DNA from: Branchipolynoe longqiensis
Taxonomy: Eukaryota > Annelida > Polychaeta > Phyllodocida > Polynoidae
Assembly: GCA_030323885.1 (NCBI GenBank)
Contig: CM059198.1
Coordinates: 15,538,462-15,602,461 of the forward strand
Length of the DNA stretch: 64,000 nucleotides
Direction: 5' to 3'
The notes beneath the pieces were generated by a model. The model saw nothing but the letters and a program-made list of their open reading frames with translations, did no database searches and was not told the origin of the DNA. Both the position numbers and the translations under genes were made by a program. Below are positions 1 through 10,603 of this stretch, piece by piece (within the stretch, counting starts at the first letter, position 1; the number at the start of each line of letters is the position of its first letter).

Positions 1-199
1 AAGTACGACTTAACACAAAAATTAAAACCTTGTATTTCATGAAATATTTAAATATTGACGTGTAGTAGGCCGACTTTGTGGGGAGGGGTGTCTGGAAAAA
101 GAGTACGATTTGTACAACCGTAAAAATGTTGACAACTTTGGATGGCCCCTTATAATAGTTGTGATTCATTAGTGGTGGTTTTATGTCCATGCATAATCT

Positions 200-476
200 A
201 GTCATTTCAGGGCGAGTACCGACTTGTGACAGTGCACACTCATGGCAACTTTATAGTAGTACCCCACTGGGAGATCAGGCCACCAGCACCGTGACCTGAT
301 ATCCCACTCAGTCACATTATCCTAACACTGAGCCAACCAGTTCTTGCCCTATCCTAATAATGCTGAGCACCTGGCTAGGAAGTAACAAGCATACATTTTT
401 AAGTCATTGGTTCGAATCCCACGATTTACCAAAACAGGAGATGGATGCTCAACTCATTCGGTCATCCCATCTGGCA
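200..476 (-). mobile_element. SINE family A, near-complete copy
   Basis: This is a tRNA-headed SINE on the minus strand. Read on that strand it starts with a tRNA-like head, passes through a conserved body containing GAGTGGGATATCAGGTCATG-like sequence, and ends near CCTGATATGACC. The clearest head is in the copy near 41.2 kb, where the box B motif GGTTCGAATCC is intact. At least nine other copies or fragments lie in this window. The head of this copy has lost several bases around box B. I do not recognise the family by name. Confidence 0.7.
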
Positions 477-489
477 TTTAGTGACAATA

Positions 490-930
490 GTGGCGGGTCG
501 GGGGGAGGGGGGTGGGAGGTACTAAAAAAAAAAGCAACATATATTCTTGTTTCTCAGGGATCGTCACGACAATTTTGAATACCACCAAACCCTTTTCAAA
601 ATAGTAATCTTGAAGAAAAAGTCAAATATATATATATTTTAATCGCGCCACACCCCAATTAAACAAAAAAAAGGCCGTCTCAACAGGTTAATGTTTGTTG
701 GGATTTCACCTCCTATCCACAGATAAACTCAGTTTTGCGGTCAAATAAATACATGACAAATTCCTCTGACCAAATAAAAACAAAATAAAAATTGCAATCC
801 AAAATTATGTATCAAATAAAAAAATTAATTTGTAAACCGACCCCTTGCCCCAAATTCGGACAAAATGTGTACGAGATATTTGGTGGGGGGGGGGGGTGGC
901 TTTAGAAACACCCAAAAATAGAACCCCTTT
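490..930. other. Intergenic, no gene recognised
   Basis: AT-rich sequence with a short G-run near 885-897. No conserved ORF, RNA gene or clear repeat was seen. The ORFs here are short and low in complexity. Confidence 0.5.
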
Positions 931-934
931 TGTT

Positions 935-1130
935 TTGCAGTATATGCTTCACGTTGACCACGGAGCTGTTTGTGATTTACACCTTTGGACGACACCCGAA
1001 GGTTGCCCCTGGTGAGCTGCCCAGGAACTCTTCGCCAACCATCTCGGCGTCTTTCACGGTGGAGAGGAAGAAGGCGAACGGGTTCCTCATCACCCCGAGC
1101 AGCAATGCTGATGCCGCGATTACCATCTGA
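935..1130. CDS. Candidate exon, strand unresolved
   Basis: This is a GC-richer island of about 200 bases in AT-rich sequence, and it can be read as an exon on either strand. On the plus strand a pyrimidine-rich acceptor ending TTTTGCAG (about 941) opens a frame of about 62 codons to TGA at 1130. On the minus strand an acceptor-like TTCTGTCAG is followed by ATG at about 1128 and a 49-codon frame with a hydrophobic start (MVIAASALLLGVM) ending at TAA near 982. The minus reading would suit a final exon with a membrane segment; the plus reading has the better acceptor. I recognise neither product. Confidence 0.3.
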
Positions 1131-1361
1131 CAGAAATCTTAAGTTATTTTTTAAATGTATTAGCCGAAATTTTAAGCACATATATATTCAATACTTTATT
1201 TCAGACTCAGCATTACAGTAGTTACATAAATCGATTCATAGTAGGTACATAATACTACAATAACCATTATCAAAATGTTGGTCTATATAATATATACACA
1301 TACTTTTATATAAAAATGTGCTTAACATTTCGGCTTCTGCAATTAAAGAAAAAGTGTTTGT

Positions 1362-1407
1362 TTGTTGTTTTACGTCCTAGCAACATCTAAGGTCATATCA
1401 GGACGGG
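1362..1407 (-). mobile_element. SINE A 3'-end fragment
   Basis: About 45 bases match the 3' end of SINE family A (TTTTACGTCCTAGCAACATC, reverse of the element) and run into an A-rich stretch. The rest of the element is absent. Confidence 0.6.
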
Positions 1408-1438
1408 GAAAAAAAAAAAGTGTCATAAATATATATAT

Positions 1439-1569
1439 TGCATATTATTTAGGATTATATATTATATTGGATTATATATGTATGTATAATATATATATAT
1501 TATATATATATAATATAGGTGTAATATATATATATTACACATACATATATAATCCTAAATAATATGCAA
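1439..1569. repeat. AT-rich palindrome with 23-bp arms
   Basis: A perfect 23-bp inverted repeat (1439-1461 and 1547-1569, sharing the core TATTATTTAGGATTATA) encloses a loop of alternating TA and a smaller GTGTAATA/TATTACAC hairpin. It has no coding content. It could be a small foldback element or an unstable cruciform-forming site. Confidence 0.8.
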
Positions 1570-1729
1570 CACTGGGCCAGATGTTCTTTTTATGTATGCA
1601 ACGAATATGTGCAAGGTACATGCACCTGTGAGCACTACGTCACAGGTTGGAGTGTTCGTCGAGCCTGGCGCTACCGTGTGGTAGTGGGGCTCATTACGGA
1701 CTAGTACCTAACATGTCATAATTGTATAT

Positions 1730-1786
1730 AAATAATACACATTTTGTACATGTTATATTGTAACATGTACAAAATGTGTATTATTT
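1730..1786. repeat. Perfect 26-bp hairpin, 5-nt loop
   Basis: The arms 1730-1755 and 1761-1786 are exact reverse complements around the loop TATTG. It lies just outside the left inverted repeat of the DIRS-like element. It may belong to that element's terminus or be an independent foldback sequence. Confidence 0.8.
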
Positions 1787-1817
1787 TACTGCATAGCCTA
1801 ATATATATAATATTTAA

Positions 1818-1880
1818 CCTCGGTACTACGCCTCTGGCAACTCGTAGCCCAGGGAGAAGGAAGCCCATCCGGGTCCAGCA
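1818..1880 (+). repeat. DIRS left inverted terminal repeat
   Basis: Shares GGTACTA, GGAGAAGGAAGC and CATCCGGG blocks with the reverse complement of 5593-5651. The match is imperfect. Confidence 0.7.
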
Positions 1881-2129
1881 ATTAGCATAATCAGCTAACA
1901 GCAGGAGGACGTGTGAGCAGCTCTGACAGTTTTTCTACATTTACTACAAACCAAACAGGTTAGTATCTTTCAAATTCGATACATTGGTTTAGTTCATGTT
2001 AGCATTCATGTGCAAAGTTTTTTGAAACTTTTTGATAAGATATTACTGTTTTACAGCTTAGTTTCAATCGTAATTGGCATGATTGAAAGAACAATGCTTC
2101 CATTGTTCGGTTATTAATTAAGCCGCCCA

Positions 2130-3381
2130 TTGCCAATTGAGGAGGCAGGGGGATACGAAACCGGTCCAGTCCCCACTGATAGGGACCTAGACGAACAGGT
2201 TGCTAGGCTAGTGCAACAGGAAATGTTACCATCTAGAGCGAGTATGTCAAAGAAAAGGCGAAGCAAGGTACCTCAAGACTACGATCAATCGGAATGGGAG
2301 GACTATTCCGAGGATCAGGCCTCAACTGAAGACGACTCAGAGGAAGAGGTGTTTTTGTCTGCAGGGAAGTGCAAACACAATAAGAATAATTTGTCAGGAG
2401 ACAAGTACACGATAGCATGTAAAAAGAAGCCCCTCATGAAGAAAACAAAGAAAAAGTCTAAGAAGAGGAGGAAACACAAATTATCCTCTTCGGACTCGTC
2501 GTGAGACTCATCGACGACGAGTTCAGACTCAGAAATGAAAAAGTGAAAAGCACTTAGATGTAAGAAAGTACACATAATGACGCTCATCAGGAAGACCATC
2601 CAAGGCCACTTCAACACCTTCAAACCAGCGGAGGTCATAATCAAGGTGGTGGAGAAATTCACAGGAATTAAAAGAATTCTGGAATCCGCCATCAAAGGGA
2701 TGGACCCTGAAGTAAAACTCAGTGAGGAGAGAAAAAAAGTTTGAGACGGCTCTCTACATTGTCCATAAGGGGGTACTCTCGGCTCTTACAGCCATTGCGC
2801 CCATCGCCAACAGGATGATGGCACAGAACAAATTCTCGTCACTCTGTGACGATATGAACGGAGGAATTGCGTTACTGACTGCAACCACCAACTTCCTCTC
2901 CTATAGACTGTTCGAAAACGTCTTCAAAGCCATCTGCACAGACACTGGGAAAGAGGTGGCATGGTCCAAAAAGATCATGGACAATGATGGAAAGGAATAC
3001 ACCCTATTCCTAGCACCTAAGCCTATTAAGGGCAAGCTGTTGGATAAGGGCAAGATATTTGGCGGACAACGGCAATACTTGTTTAAACAAGTAGAGACCA
3101 GCTCCAAGTGCGGAAAACACATGGAAACCGACAAAAAGAAATCGGCCAATGAGGAGGCCGGTTCGCCGAGTGAGTGCCAATGGCATTGGGCAGAGAGACC
3201 AATGAGGAGGCCGGATCCAACTTCAGCTTCCAAGCCAGAGGAAGGGGCCAGAGGCAGGGGCCAGAGGGAGTCGTTTGGCTGGAACGACGGGAACAGGCCT
3301 TCAAGAGGGAGTTCAACACTCAAAACCCGTTCCCCTGCCCAGGGAACAAATAGAAATGGCGACGCAAACAATAGCAACTGA
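2130..3381 (+). pseudogene. DIRS ORF1 (gag-like), broken
   Basis: Two open segments (2130-2504 and 2722-3381) form the remains of the first protein. The first is acidic and then strongly lysine-rich (KKTKKKSKKRRKHK near its end) with a serine and aspartate tail. The second contains a predicted helical stretch and a basic C-terminal tail. Between them the first frame continues through two stops to about 2741 and then shifts by one base. Gag-like nucleic-acid binding is inferred from position and charge. There is no zinc knuckle. Confidence 0.6.
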
Positions 3382-3511
3382 AACCGAAACAGTAAGCAAT
3401 ACCTTTCAAACCGGTAACCTCAATAACTGTCTTTCGAAATGGAATAAGTTACAGATAACTTAAATATCCTTAGCCCTAGCAGAAGGTGTAAGGATTCCGT
3501 TAATAGAATAA

Positions 3512-4491
3512 CCTATTCAAAATAGAATACCATTTCCATATCGTTTTCACGGTTCAGAACGTGAAGCATTAAACAACCAAATCCTAAAGTTCTGCGAAAA
3601 GGGCATTATAGAACCAGCACTACACGTTGCTGGGGAATTTATCCTGAATATCTTCTTAAGACCGAAACCAAATGGGTATGTTAGACTAATTTTAGACCTA
3701 ACCTTATTTAACAAATTTGTAGAATACAAACACTTTAAAATGTTTTTGTTAGCAATAGCGAGAGACTTAGTCACACAAGGTGCTTCGCTAGCCAGTGTTG
3801 ACCTTAAAGATGCATACTACATAGTGCCCATCTATAAACATGATCGAAAGTATTTCGATATACACAAGTTGTTTACTACCATTTTGTATGCACACGCAGC
3901 TTGGCTGCAGAACGAAGGCACACTGCCATTCGGCATACATGATGAATTCACATGTATGCCGAATGGACTGGCCTGCTGTCCACGCATATTTACAAGGTTA
4001 CTCAAACTAATTTTTTCGCTAATGGCTAGGAAAGGACATATCATGTTCCCATACATTGACGATCCATTTATTGTCGCGCAAACACAACAACAATGCCAAG
4101 CAGCAGTAGATAAATTAGGTCAAACGTTTACAAATTTAGGTTTCTACATACATGAAACAAATCAGTACTAACACCAACAAACAAACTTTCTGGGTTTCTT
4201 ATTGATACCATAAAAATGACAATTTTGTTAACGGAACAAAAAGTAGATGAATTTATAACAACAGCAAACCAATTATTACAATTAAACAAGCCAAAAATAC
4301 GACAAGTCACAGTCTTGATAGGAATAATGATAGCCTACGCACCAGCTATCAAAAGGAGATTAGATAGATCAAAACTTGGCACTGGTTCGCACAAAAGGAG
4401 ATTTCAAGCGGCCTATGACAATTTCGCCAGAAGGCCAAAAGGATATAATTTGAGGGCTTTTACACATATACAACTGACCCAACCCGATTAG
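3512..4491 (+). pseudogene. DIRS reverse transcriptase, broken
   Basis: The frame opens before any ATG, near 3512, and gives the RT fingers, motif A (SVDLKDAYY) at about 3797-3823 and the catalytic YIDD at about 4052-4063. The KPNGYVRLILD block before motif A is typical of DIRS and Gypsy RTs. A stop at about 4171 and a frame change separate the thumb part (4216-4491). An insertion between motif A and the MPNGLA block contains a 16-bp inverted copy of the adjacent coding sequence, so the fold is disrupted. Confidence 0.8.
3926..3966. repeat. 16-bp perfect inverted repeat inside RT
   Basis: CCATTCGGCATACATG (3926-3941) is the exact reverse complement of 3951-3966, with a 9-base spacer. The right half encodes the conserved MPNG block, so the left half looks like an inverted copy of it inserted into the gene. 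Confidence 0.85.
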
Positions 4492-4493
4492 GA

Positions 4494-5212
4494 TGGGAGA
4501 GCCTAACACTACGGTCTCAACAGACGCTTCCTTGGTAGGCTGGGGGGCCCATAGAGACCAACAGACAACATGGCAGATGGATGGAAGATGAAATCTCTGG
4601 CCACATTAATGTACTAGAGCTTAGAGCCATTTACCTAGGACTCTGCAGTCTGGTTCACGTTCCTAAAAATCATGTAAGAGTTCTAACAGATAACACAACA
4701 TTTGTAATATGGCAGGGACTCACTCCAAACCATGTAAGAACCTGTCAAAACTTATTTGGGATTTGGCAGAGAAACACAAAATATGGCTAACAGTAGTACA
4801 TATTCCAGGCAGCCAAAACACTTTGGCTGACAGGAAAAGCCAACACTTCCATGACCATTTAGAATGGTCATTGAACCACAACATTTTCGACATTATTTGT
4901 CACAAATGGGGCAAGCCAGACATTGATCTCTTTGCATCATGCAACAACAATAAGTTACCAAAATATGTGTCTTGGCATCCAGAGCCAAAACCCTGGAGAG
5001 TACATGCATTTTCATTAATTTGGAATAATAAATTCTATTACATATTCCCCCCATTCAGCATTATCAGCAGAGTGGCCAGGAAGATCAATATGGATCACAC
5101 CCACGCAGTACTGATAGTAACAGCATGGGAAACACAACCATGGTTAGCGGCAATATCAGCAGCATCAAAACACCAAGGGAAAGGAACAACCTTCAACATC
5201 AAGGACCACTAA
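4494..5212 (+). pseudogene. DIRS RNase H and downstream domain, broken
   Basis: An RNase H start (STDASLVGWGAH, about 4518-4553), the helix containing INVLELRAI (about 4605-4631) and LTDNTTF follow the RT. A frame change near 4710-4790 leads into a segment with NTLADRKS and then PDIDLFASCNNNKLP and VTAWETQPWL, a conserved block that follows RNase H in DIRS and PAT elements. The order and motifs support the DIRS assignment more strongly than the RT alone. The segment ends at TAA near 5212. Confidence 0.75.
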
Positions 5213-5219
5213 TGTCCAC

Positions 5220-5540
5220 AAAGACGTGTCAACAACACAACTTTTGGCATTCCTTTTCTAAGAAAATATTTGGAACAATTTGGATTAGACAAAATAACAA
5301 AAGAAAGACTCATATCACATGCCTGGAGAAAAGGAACAGTTAAATTATACACAAGTTATTTAAGGGAATGGGGGCCTTAATTGCCTTCTCAAAGGAGTCA
5401 AACTGTTAAAACCTACAATAGCTCAAGTGTTACGATTTCTAAGAATATTAGAAGACGAAGGACTAGGATTCGGTGCTATTAACGCAGCGAGATGTGCCCT
5501 ATCCATTATTCTACCAAGAACAGATGGACAAACACAATAA
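5220..5540 (+). pseudogene. Tyrosine recombinase N-terminal fragment
   Basis: Conceptual translation across small frame breaks gives a helical core-binding segment (ERLISHAWRKGTVKLYTSYL, then VLRFLRILEDEGLGFGAINA). This resembles the SAM-like N-terminal domain of DIRS recombinases. The C-terminal catalytic half with the R-H-R-Y residues is not found before the right inverted repeat. The copy is therefore truncated internally. Confidence 0.6.
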
Positions 5541-5592
5541 GTATCCATACAGAGTTAAATTATTTGTTATCCTAAAAAGTATGTAAAAGAGT

Positions 5593-5651
5593 GCTGGTCC
5601 CGGATGTGCTTCCTTCTCCGTGACCCACGACTATCCGAGGCTAGTACCTCG
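5593..5651 (-). repeat. DIRS right inverted terminal repeat
   Basis: Reverse complement of the left terminal block at 1818-1880 with scattered mismatches. Confidence 0.7.
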
Positions 5652-5759
5652 GGAAAAGACCAGTTATCCATCATCTGTACCCAGGTAAGGTTTGTATAAC
5701 TATACTATATATATGTACAATGTCAATTATGTTACTATAAGTAACATGTATATATCATA

Positions 5760-6500
5760 GAATGTGAAAGCAAGATTGGAAATAACATCACTTTATTTCT
5801 GTTTGTTTGGCTGCGCGGAGGCCGCTTGTTCATGTTTGTGTTGACTGGCACAGTGGCAGTTAGTTGACACAGATGTCATGTAGACAAGTGAGTAAATGAG
5901 TGAAATGTGTATAATGCAAATGTGTGAAATGCAAATTATATGAACTCAAAGGAATCGTTTTGGTAGTAGTGACACAACCCAGCATTGAGATGATTATTTA
6001 TATATACAATTAAATTACTTTGTGTCAATTGGATGAGCAACTTATATGAAAGCAATCATGTGGAGGGTGGATGGTTGAAAAGAGGTTGTGGTTAAACTGG
6101 TGGAGCAGTGAAGACGGACCCAGAATGGAGGTACGCGAGAGCAGGAAAAGACATTGAGCGGTGAGGGGGTGATTGGTCAGTCAAGCAAGTGAATGGGTGA
6201 GTAGCAAGTGTGTTGGCATGGTGTGATCAGCAGGCCTTGGGGGCGCAATGACCATGAATGAGCACACCCCACCAATCAATTATATATTAGGTGAAGATAT
6301 GTAACATATATATATGAGATATGTTATGTGAATATAAATTATGGTATCATTTTATTGTAGTTCTCATCATTTCCATCCTTTCGAGTTGGCGCTACCTGTG
6401 TCCTTTATGCTATTAATATTACCGCCTCGTTCAGTTCAGTTCAAGTCAGAAAAAGACAAATATGTCAGTTCATACGAGGCCTTGGGAAGTCTTCAAAGGC
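5760..6500. other. Intergenic, no gene recognised
   Basis: GTGA-rich and GTGAATGA-like sequence from 5880 to 6260, with no gene, RNA or clear transposon end seen. Confidence 0.5.
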
Positions 6501-6508
6501 CTTAAATT

Positions 6509-6829
6509 CAGGGATGAAAGATCTCCGCGATTCCGCGGATTTCCGGGATTTTTCAATCCCGCAGCACCATCAGCATATACTACTAATATGTGGTGCTGAT
6601 GCCGCAGCACTATCAGCATACACTACTAATATTAATAAATGCTCCAACCATCGCAGCACTATCAGCGTACACTACTAATACATGCTTCAAATGGTGCAGC
6701 ACTTTCAGTGTATACCAATATATATGAAACCCGACTTCCGGGAATTTTCCGCGATTCCCTGACAATGCTAAGCCTATGGGAGAATATCAGCATTTCCGCT
6801 TTTTCCCCCGAAGATCACTTTCATCCCTG
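6509..6829. mobile_element. MITE with 6-bp target duplication
   Basis: A 321-bp non-autonomous DNA element. Its ends are CAGGGATGAAAG inverted at both sides, continuing as GATCTCCGCG on the left and GATCTTCGGG on the right after one extra base. It is flanked by the direct repeat TAAATT (6503-6508 and 6830-6835). Inside are about four copies of a ~65-bp unit containing GCAGCACTATCAGC and ACTACTAAT. The CAGGG start recalls hAT ends, but hAT elements usually make 8-bp duplications. It encodes no protein. Confidence 0.8.
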
Positions 6830-6835
6830 TAAATT

Positions 6836-7760
6836 GAATTATACAATATAGGTTCGTTAGTAATGTACTTAATTATAGGCCAAAAGTTATTGAGGTCATA
6901 CTTAATTAACCACCCGATATTACAACGGCAATTGAAAGCGTAAGGTAAACTTCTATGGGAATTCATGCATTGAGAGAAATATTGCTATATTTTTGTATGC
7001 ATGTGATATATTGCGATTTAGCAGCGTGCTTTATTAAAATGTCAACACATGTTGATTTCCAAAGAACTGAAATGTACCAGATAGAAGAAATAAAAGTTTT
7101 TTGTCTAACAGTTGCTCAACAGGTTGAGTTATTTTCCCAGACCGTGTTGATTAGCAGGTTGTGTAGCCTGGAGTATATGGGTATACTCTAAAACTGGTCA
7201 CTAAAGTGTGACATGGAAACCAAAAGTGAAAACCTTCAAAATAATAGTAGAATCCATGTTCATATGAAGGTTTATATGTTGTGCATGCATTAGGGTTGGA
7301 AAAAACTATTTCACTTTTTGATTTCGATCTGATAGGCCTACAAATTGAGCAATACATTAATATCATTTATGTAACATGGAAATCAAATGCCCATCAATAA
7401 CATCACTTTAACATACAAAACAAATTTAAACAAAATTTGTTATTAATTACAGTTAAGCAAACAAAATATTTTCATAATATAAAAGTTATAAAAAAGGTTT
7501 GAATAAATGCATGGTGTCGAAGTGTATATTTTCACTTCAGAACAAAATCATACAAGCATACCTTTGATACATTTTGTGGAATAGATTAAATACATGTAGT
7601 ATTGCTAACAATAATTATTTGACAACCTACCAAAAATATAAAAAGAATTATCACCATTGTAATGTGGAAACCAAATAGGTGGTGCCCAGTTTCAGAGTTA
7701 GACCCATATATCTCAAGACAAGCTATTGACACACTTCTTTACTATACTTGAAGGCGTGCT
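6836..7760. other. Intergenic, no gene recognised
   Basis: AT-rich sequence without conserved ORFs, RNA genes or recognisable element ends. Confidence 0.5.
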
Positions 7761-7764
7761 TTGA

Positions 7765-7945
7765 ATTTAAAGCTACGTAGTCCAATGAAAGCATCAAATT
7801 TTCAAAACCAAAACATTGACCGAGATTTGTTCCTACATATCAAACTTATATAATTGTGCACTTGTTTAAGCATTTGTTGCTGCATTGAAGGGGATACTAA
7901 ATCAGTTTAATAGTACTACTGAAGCTTCTGATGTCAGAGTTTTGA
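7765..7945 (+). mobile_element. MITE family E fragment
   Basis: Begins TTAAAGCTACGTAGTCCAAT and matches the left part of family E, described at 24267-24619. It is cut off after TCAGAGTTTTGAC and continues straight into a family C fragment. Confidence 0.6.
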
Positions 7946-8255
7946 CGTGCTGTGTCCTCGTTCCAGTGTGCATCTATATTGGCATACAGTTGCTGAACTA
8001 GTAGAGAATAGGGGGAGGAGGGGGGAACAAAAAACCCAAACAAGATGGCAGTTATTGGACAATCTCGATTTGACTTTTCAAATATTAATCTACATGATTT
8101 CAGGAAGTCGTCACTCGAAAGTAGCGGGCTATGATATAAGTATTTGAACAATATGTTTAGCATTATTAGGGAGTAAACCGATAGTTATTTCCACAACCCA
8201 GCTTTATAAACACTTTTTCTAATTGGTTGTTTAGCAGCCATGTCACAGCAACAGT
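7925..8255. mobile_element. MITE family C fragment
   Basis: Shares GTGCATCTATATTGGCATA, an ACAAGATGGC block and a GCAGCCATGTCACAG end with copies near 36.1-36.5 kb and 39.4-39.8 kb. No coding potential. The left end is missing. Confidence 0.55.
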
Positions 8256-8318
8256 GCTTGCTGTGTGAGTAGCTAACCCCCCCCCCGCCCCCCCCCCCTC
8301 ATTAAAGATGTACAGAGC

Positions 8319-9224
8319 CTACTGAGCGGTGTGGATATCCATGTGTTCCTCCAGCACTGATGAACTCCTGAACCCATCCCCGCAGAGGAAGCATATGTGA
8401 TGGCCGCCACTCGTGTGAGTGTCCATGTGCATTTTCAAGTTTCCCTCCGTGCGGAACCCTTTACCGCACACGGAGCACATGTGAGGCTTCTCCCCCGTGT
8501 GGATATTGGTGTGTTTCCTCAGGGTTGTGGTATGACGGAACCCCTTCCCACACAAAGGGCACTGATGAGGCTTTTCACCGGAGTGAGTTAGGCTGTGCGT
8601 TCTGAGGTTGCCTTCCTGATTGAAAGTCTTGTCGCAGACTGCACACTTGAATGGCTTCTGTCCTGTGTGTGTGAGTTCATGTCGCCTCAGGCTTGCAGCA
8701 GTTGCGATTGCCTTCCCACACACAGAGCACACATAGTGTTTCTCCCCAGTGTGAGTCCAGTCATGCCTCTCCAAATCTGTAGGTGTCATAAACCCCTTCT
8801 CGCACACTAAACACGTGTATGGCTTGCAATTGGAGTCATGACCTTTCAATTGAGCAGCCTTCAAAAGCACTTTGTTGCACTCAAAACAAATGAGAGGTGT
8901 ATCTCCAGTGGTGGGCGATATCTGTGTCTTGAGGCTTCCAGCCTGGGTAAAAATCTTCCCACATGTGGAACAGACTTCCCTCACCGCATGCACATTAGAG
9001 GTGTGTTTGGATAAGTCTTCTTCACTCCAGAACCCCTTATAACACTTGACGCATATGAACGGTGGCTTCCCCATGTGGGTTCCTTTATGTCTCTGGTAGT
9101 TTGATACATCTGTGAAGGAAGCAGCACACAGGCAGCATGTGTACGGCTTCTCAACTGCCATTTTGTCGTCGGATGATCTGACAGCGGAGGAGTCTTTACA
9201 GATGACTAAAGCTGCCTTTGACAT
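8319..9224 (-). CDS. C2H2 zinc-finger protein (ten fingers)
   Basis: A complete 301-codon coding exon for a nuclear C2H2 zinc-finger protein, probably a DNA-binding regulator. It starts at ATG 9224; the frame stays open upstream to 9254 but without an ATG. Ten tandem fingers begin near residue 30. Fingers 1, 2 and 5-10 have C-x2-C-x12-H-x3/4-H. Finger 3 has lost both histidines, and finger 4 is C2HC-like. TGEKP-type linkers join most of the second half. There is no KRAB, BTB or SCAN domain. Upstream at about 9331 a TATTGTAG acceptor suggests a spliced 5' untranslated exon. The frame has no damage, unlike its surroundings, so it is probably a functional host gene. The target is unknown. Confidence 0.85.
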   Translation of the reverse strand: MSKAALVICKDSSAVRSSDDKMAVEKPYTCCLCAASFTDVSNYQRHKGTHMGKPPFICVKCYKGFWSEEDLSKHTSNVHAVREVCSTCGKIFTQAGSLKTQISPTTGDTPLICFECNKVLLKAAQLKGHDSNCKPYTCLVCEKGFMTPTDLERHDWTHTGEKHYVCSVCGKAIATAASLRRHELTHTGQKPFKCAVCDKTFNQEGNLRTHSLTHSGEKPHQCPLCGKGFRHTTTLRKHTNIHTGEKPHMCSVCGKGFRTEGNLKMHMDTHTSGGHHICFLCGDGFRSSSVLEEHMDIHTAQ

Positions 9225-9259
9225 TGTATATAACTCCTTAAGTGGCCTCTTCAAACACT

Positions 9260-10250
9260 AAATCAATTGCTGTTATTCCTTGGGTAGCAGAACACCAGAA
9301 ATGACACACTTGGACACTTCCAACCGCAACCTACAATAACAAACAATCGATATTATAAACAAATGAGCATGATATTGTTCACAATTTTGTTTTGTTTTAC
9401 TAAACCATTAAAAATATTAATTTAAAAGAAAAGTGTAAATAACTATCAACAATGGCAGAAGAATTCAGTGCCTCAGCACTGAAAAAATACTTTGTTCAGA
9501 GAAAGAAATATTTTACATAAAAAATGTTTACACTTAAAAATAGAAACATTTAAAGTTAAATATTTGTTATTACATTTAAACAAATTAAAAGCACCATTAT
9601 TGCTTACACAGGTAGATATCAAAATAAGTCCCCCCACCTCAGTCAAGTATGTTTCTAGTTATGCTAATGTTCACATTTACTTCTGTCCGTCTCATCATTT
9701 GTGGCAAAATATCAACATTGGACTTGTTGGGGGAGCGGGCACAAGGCTGGTGCTATCATTAGGCCAACTAGGCAGGTGCCCAGGGGGCAAAACCTCTGAG
9801 GGACGCAGGACTGGCCTTTATATCAGGTATGGGATCATAGGTTTATTATATATAAATATATATAAATGAGGGGATTGGGGGTGCAAGTAGTTAGCCTTTA
9901 CCAGTGTGCAAATTCGTCTGGTAACGACCATGAATATGTGGGGGTATAACTAGAATGTACTCTTTGTACACTTGAGTTAAAGTAGACAACTGAAAATGAC
10001 CCCTGAGGGAGGTTAGCAAGAATGACATACTGTCAATGTGACTTGGGATAAGCAAAAAAAAACCACAGCTTCAACAAACTAAAAAAATCAAAAGGACATC
10101 TGTACCGCGGTTTGAATACATCGGACTCCGTATACAATAATCCTTTAAAAATAAGAAGACAATTAATTCCCGTGTTAGATCGTGGGATTCAAATTCTGTC
10201 AAGTGAAAGCAATTACTTAAACATTTATAGTTACTGCTATTTAACAGGTA
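9260..10250. other. Intergenic, no gene recognised
   Basis: The upstream side of the zinc-finger gene probably holds its 5' exon and promoter, but I cannot place them. From 9720 to 9830 there is a repeat-like block (GGCTGGTGCTATCATTAGG). AT-rich elsewhere. Confidence 0.4.
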
Positions 10251-10251
10251 G

Positions 10252-10290
10252 ATAAAAGATTCACTCCTACCCAGAGTAGGGATAACTGTG
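10252..10290 (+). repeat. MITE C/D terminal fragment
   Basis: TAGATAAAAGATTCACTCC followed by TACCCAGAGTAGGG matches the left end shared by MITE families C and D. No matching right end was found nearby. Confidence 0.5.
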
Positions 10291-10603
10291 TCCTGAAATC
10301 ATTGTATTTTCAGTTTTGAATATATGACATTTGACATCTTAGACATATCAACATAAACTTGATAAAGTGGCGAGTTTGACAGGACATACAATATTAACCT
10401 CAAGTTTAGGTATATCAAATTCTGCCTGGGGTCCAGCGGTGCCGATGGACCGGCCTGACTGACTGATAGGTGTGACCCGGCTAAAGCCCCATCTACCTCA
10501 TTCATAGTTCTTATGTAAATGTTGTATATTAATGATAGATGTGAAAATCAACCAATCAGAACCTTAGCTGATGACGTCAGAAGTTTTGAATGTGTTTTGG
10601 GTC

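Larger units (their letters stand above)
1818..5651 (+). mobile_element. DIRS-like retroelement, decayed
   Basis: This is a tyrosine-recombinase retrotransposon remnant. From left to right it holds a left inverted repeat (1818-1880), a basic gag-like region, reverse transcriptase, RNase H with the DIRS-type domain after it, and the start of a tyrosine recombinase. A right inverted repeat at 5593-5651 shares GGAGAAGGAAGC and CATCCGGG with the left one in opposite orientation. Inverted termini with a recombinase instead of LTRs and a DDE integrase are typical of DIRS elements. The reading frames are broken by several stops and shifts, and the recombinase catalytic half is missing, so this copy is dead. 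Confidence 0.85.

Noticed and set aside
9225..9254. Upstream extension of the zinc-finger frame
   Set aside because: The extension begins with TTG, not ATG; the first ATG is at 9224 with the fingers well downstream.
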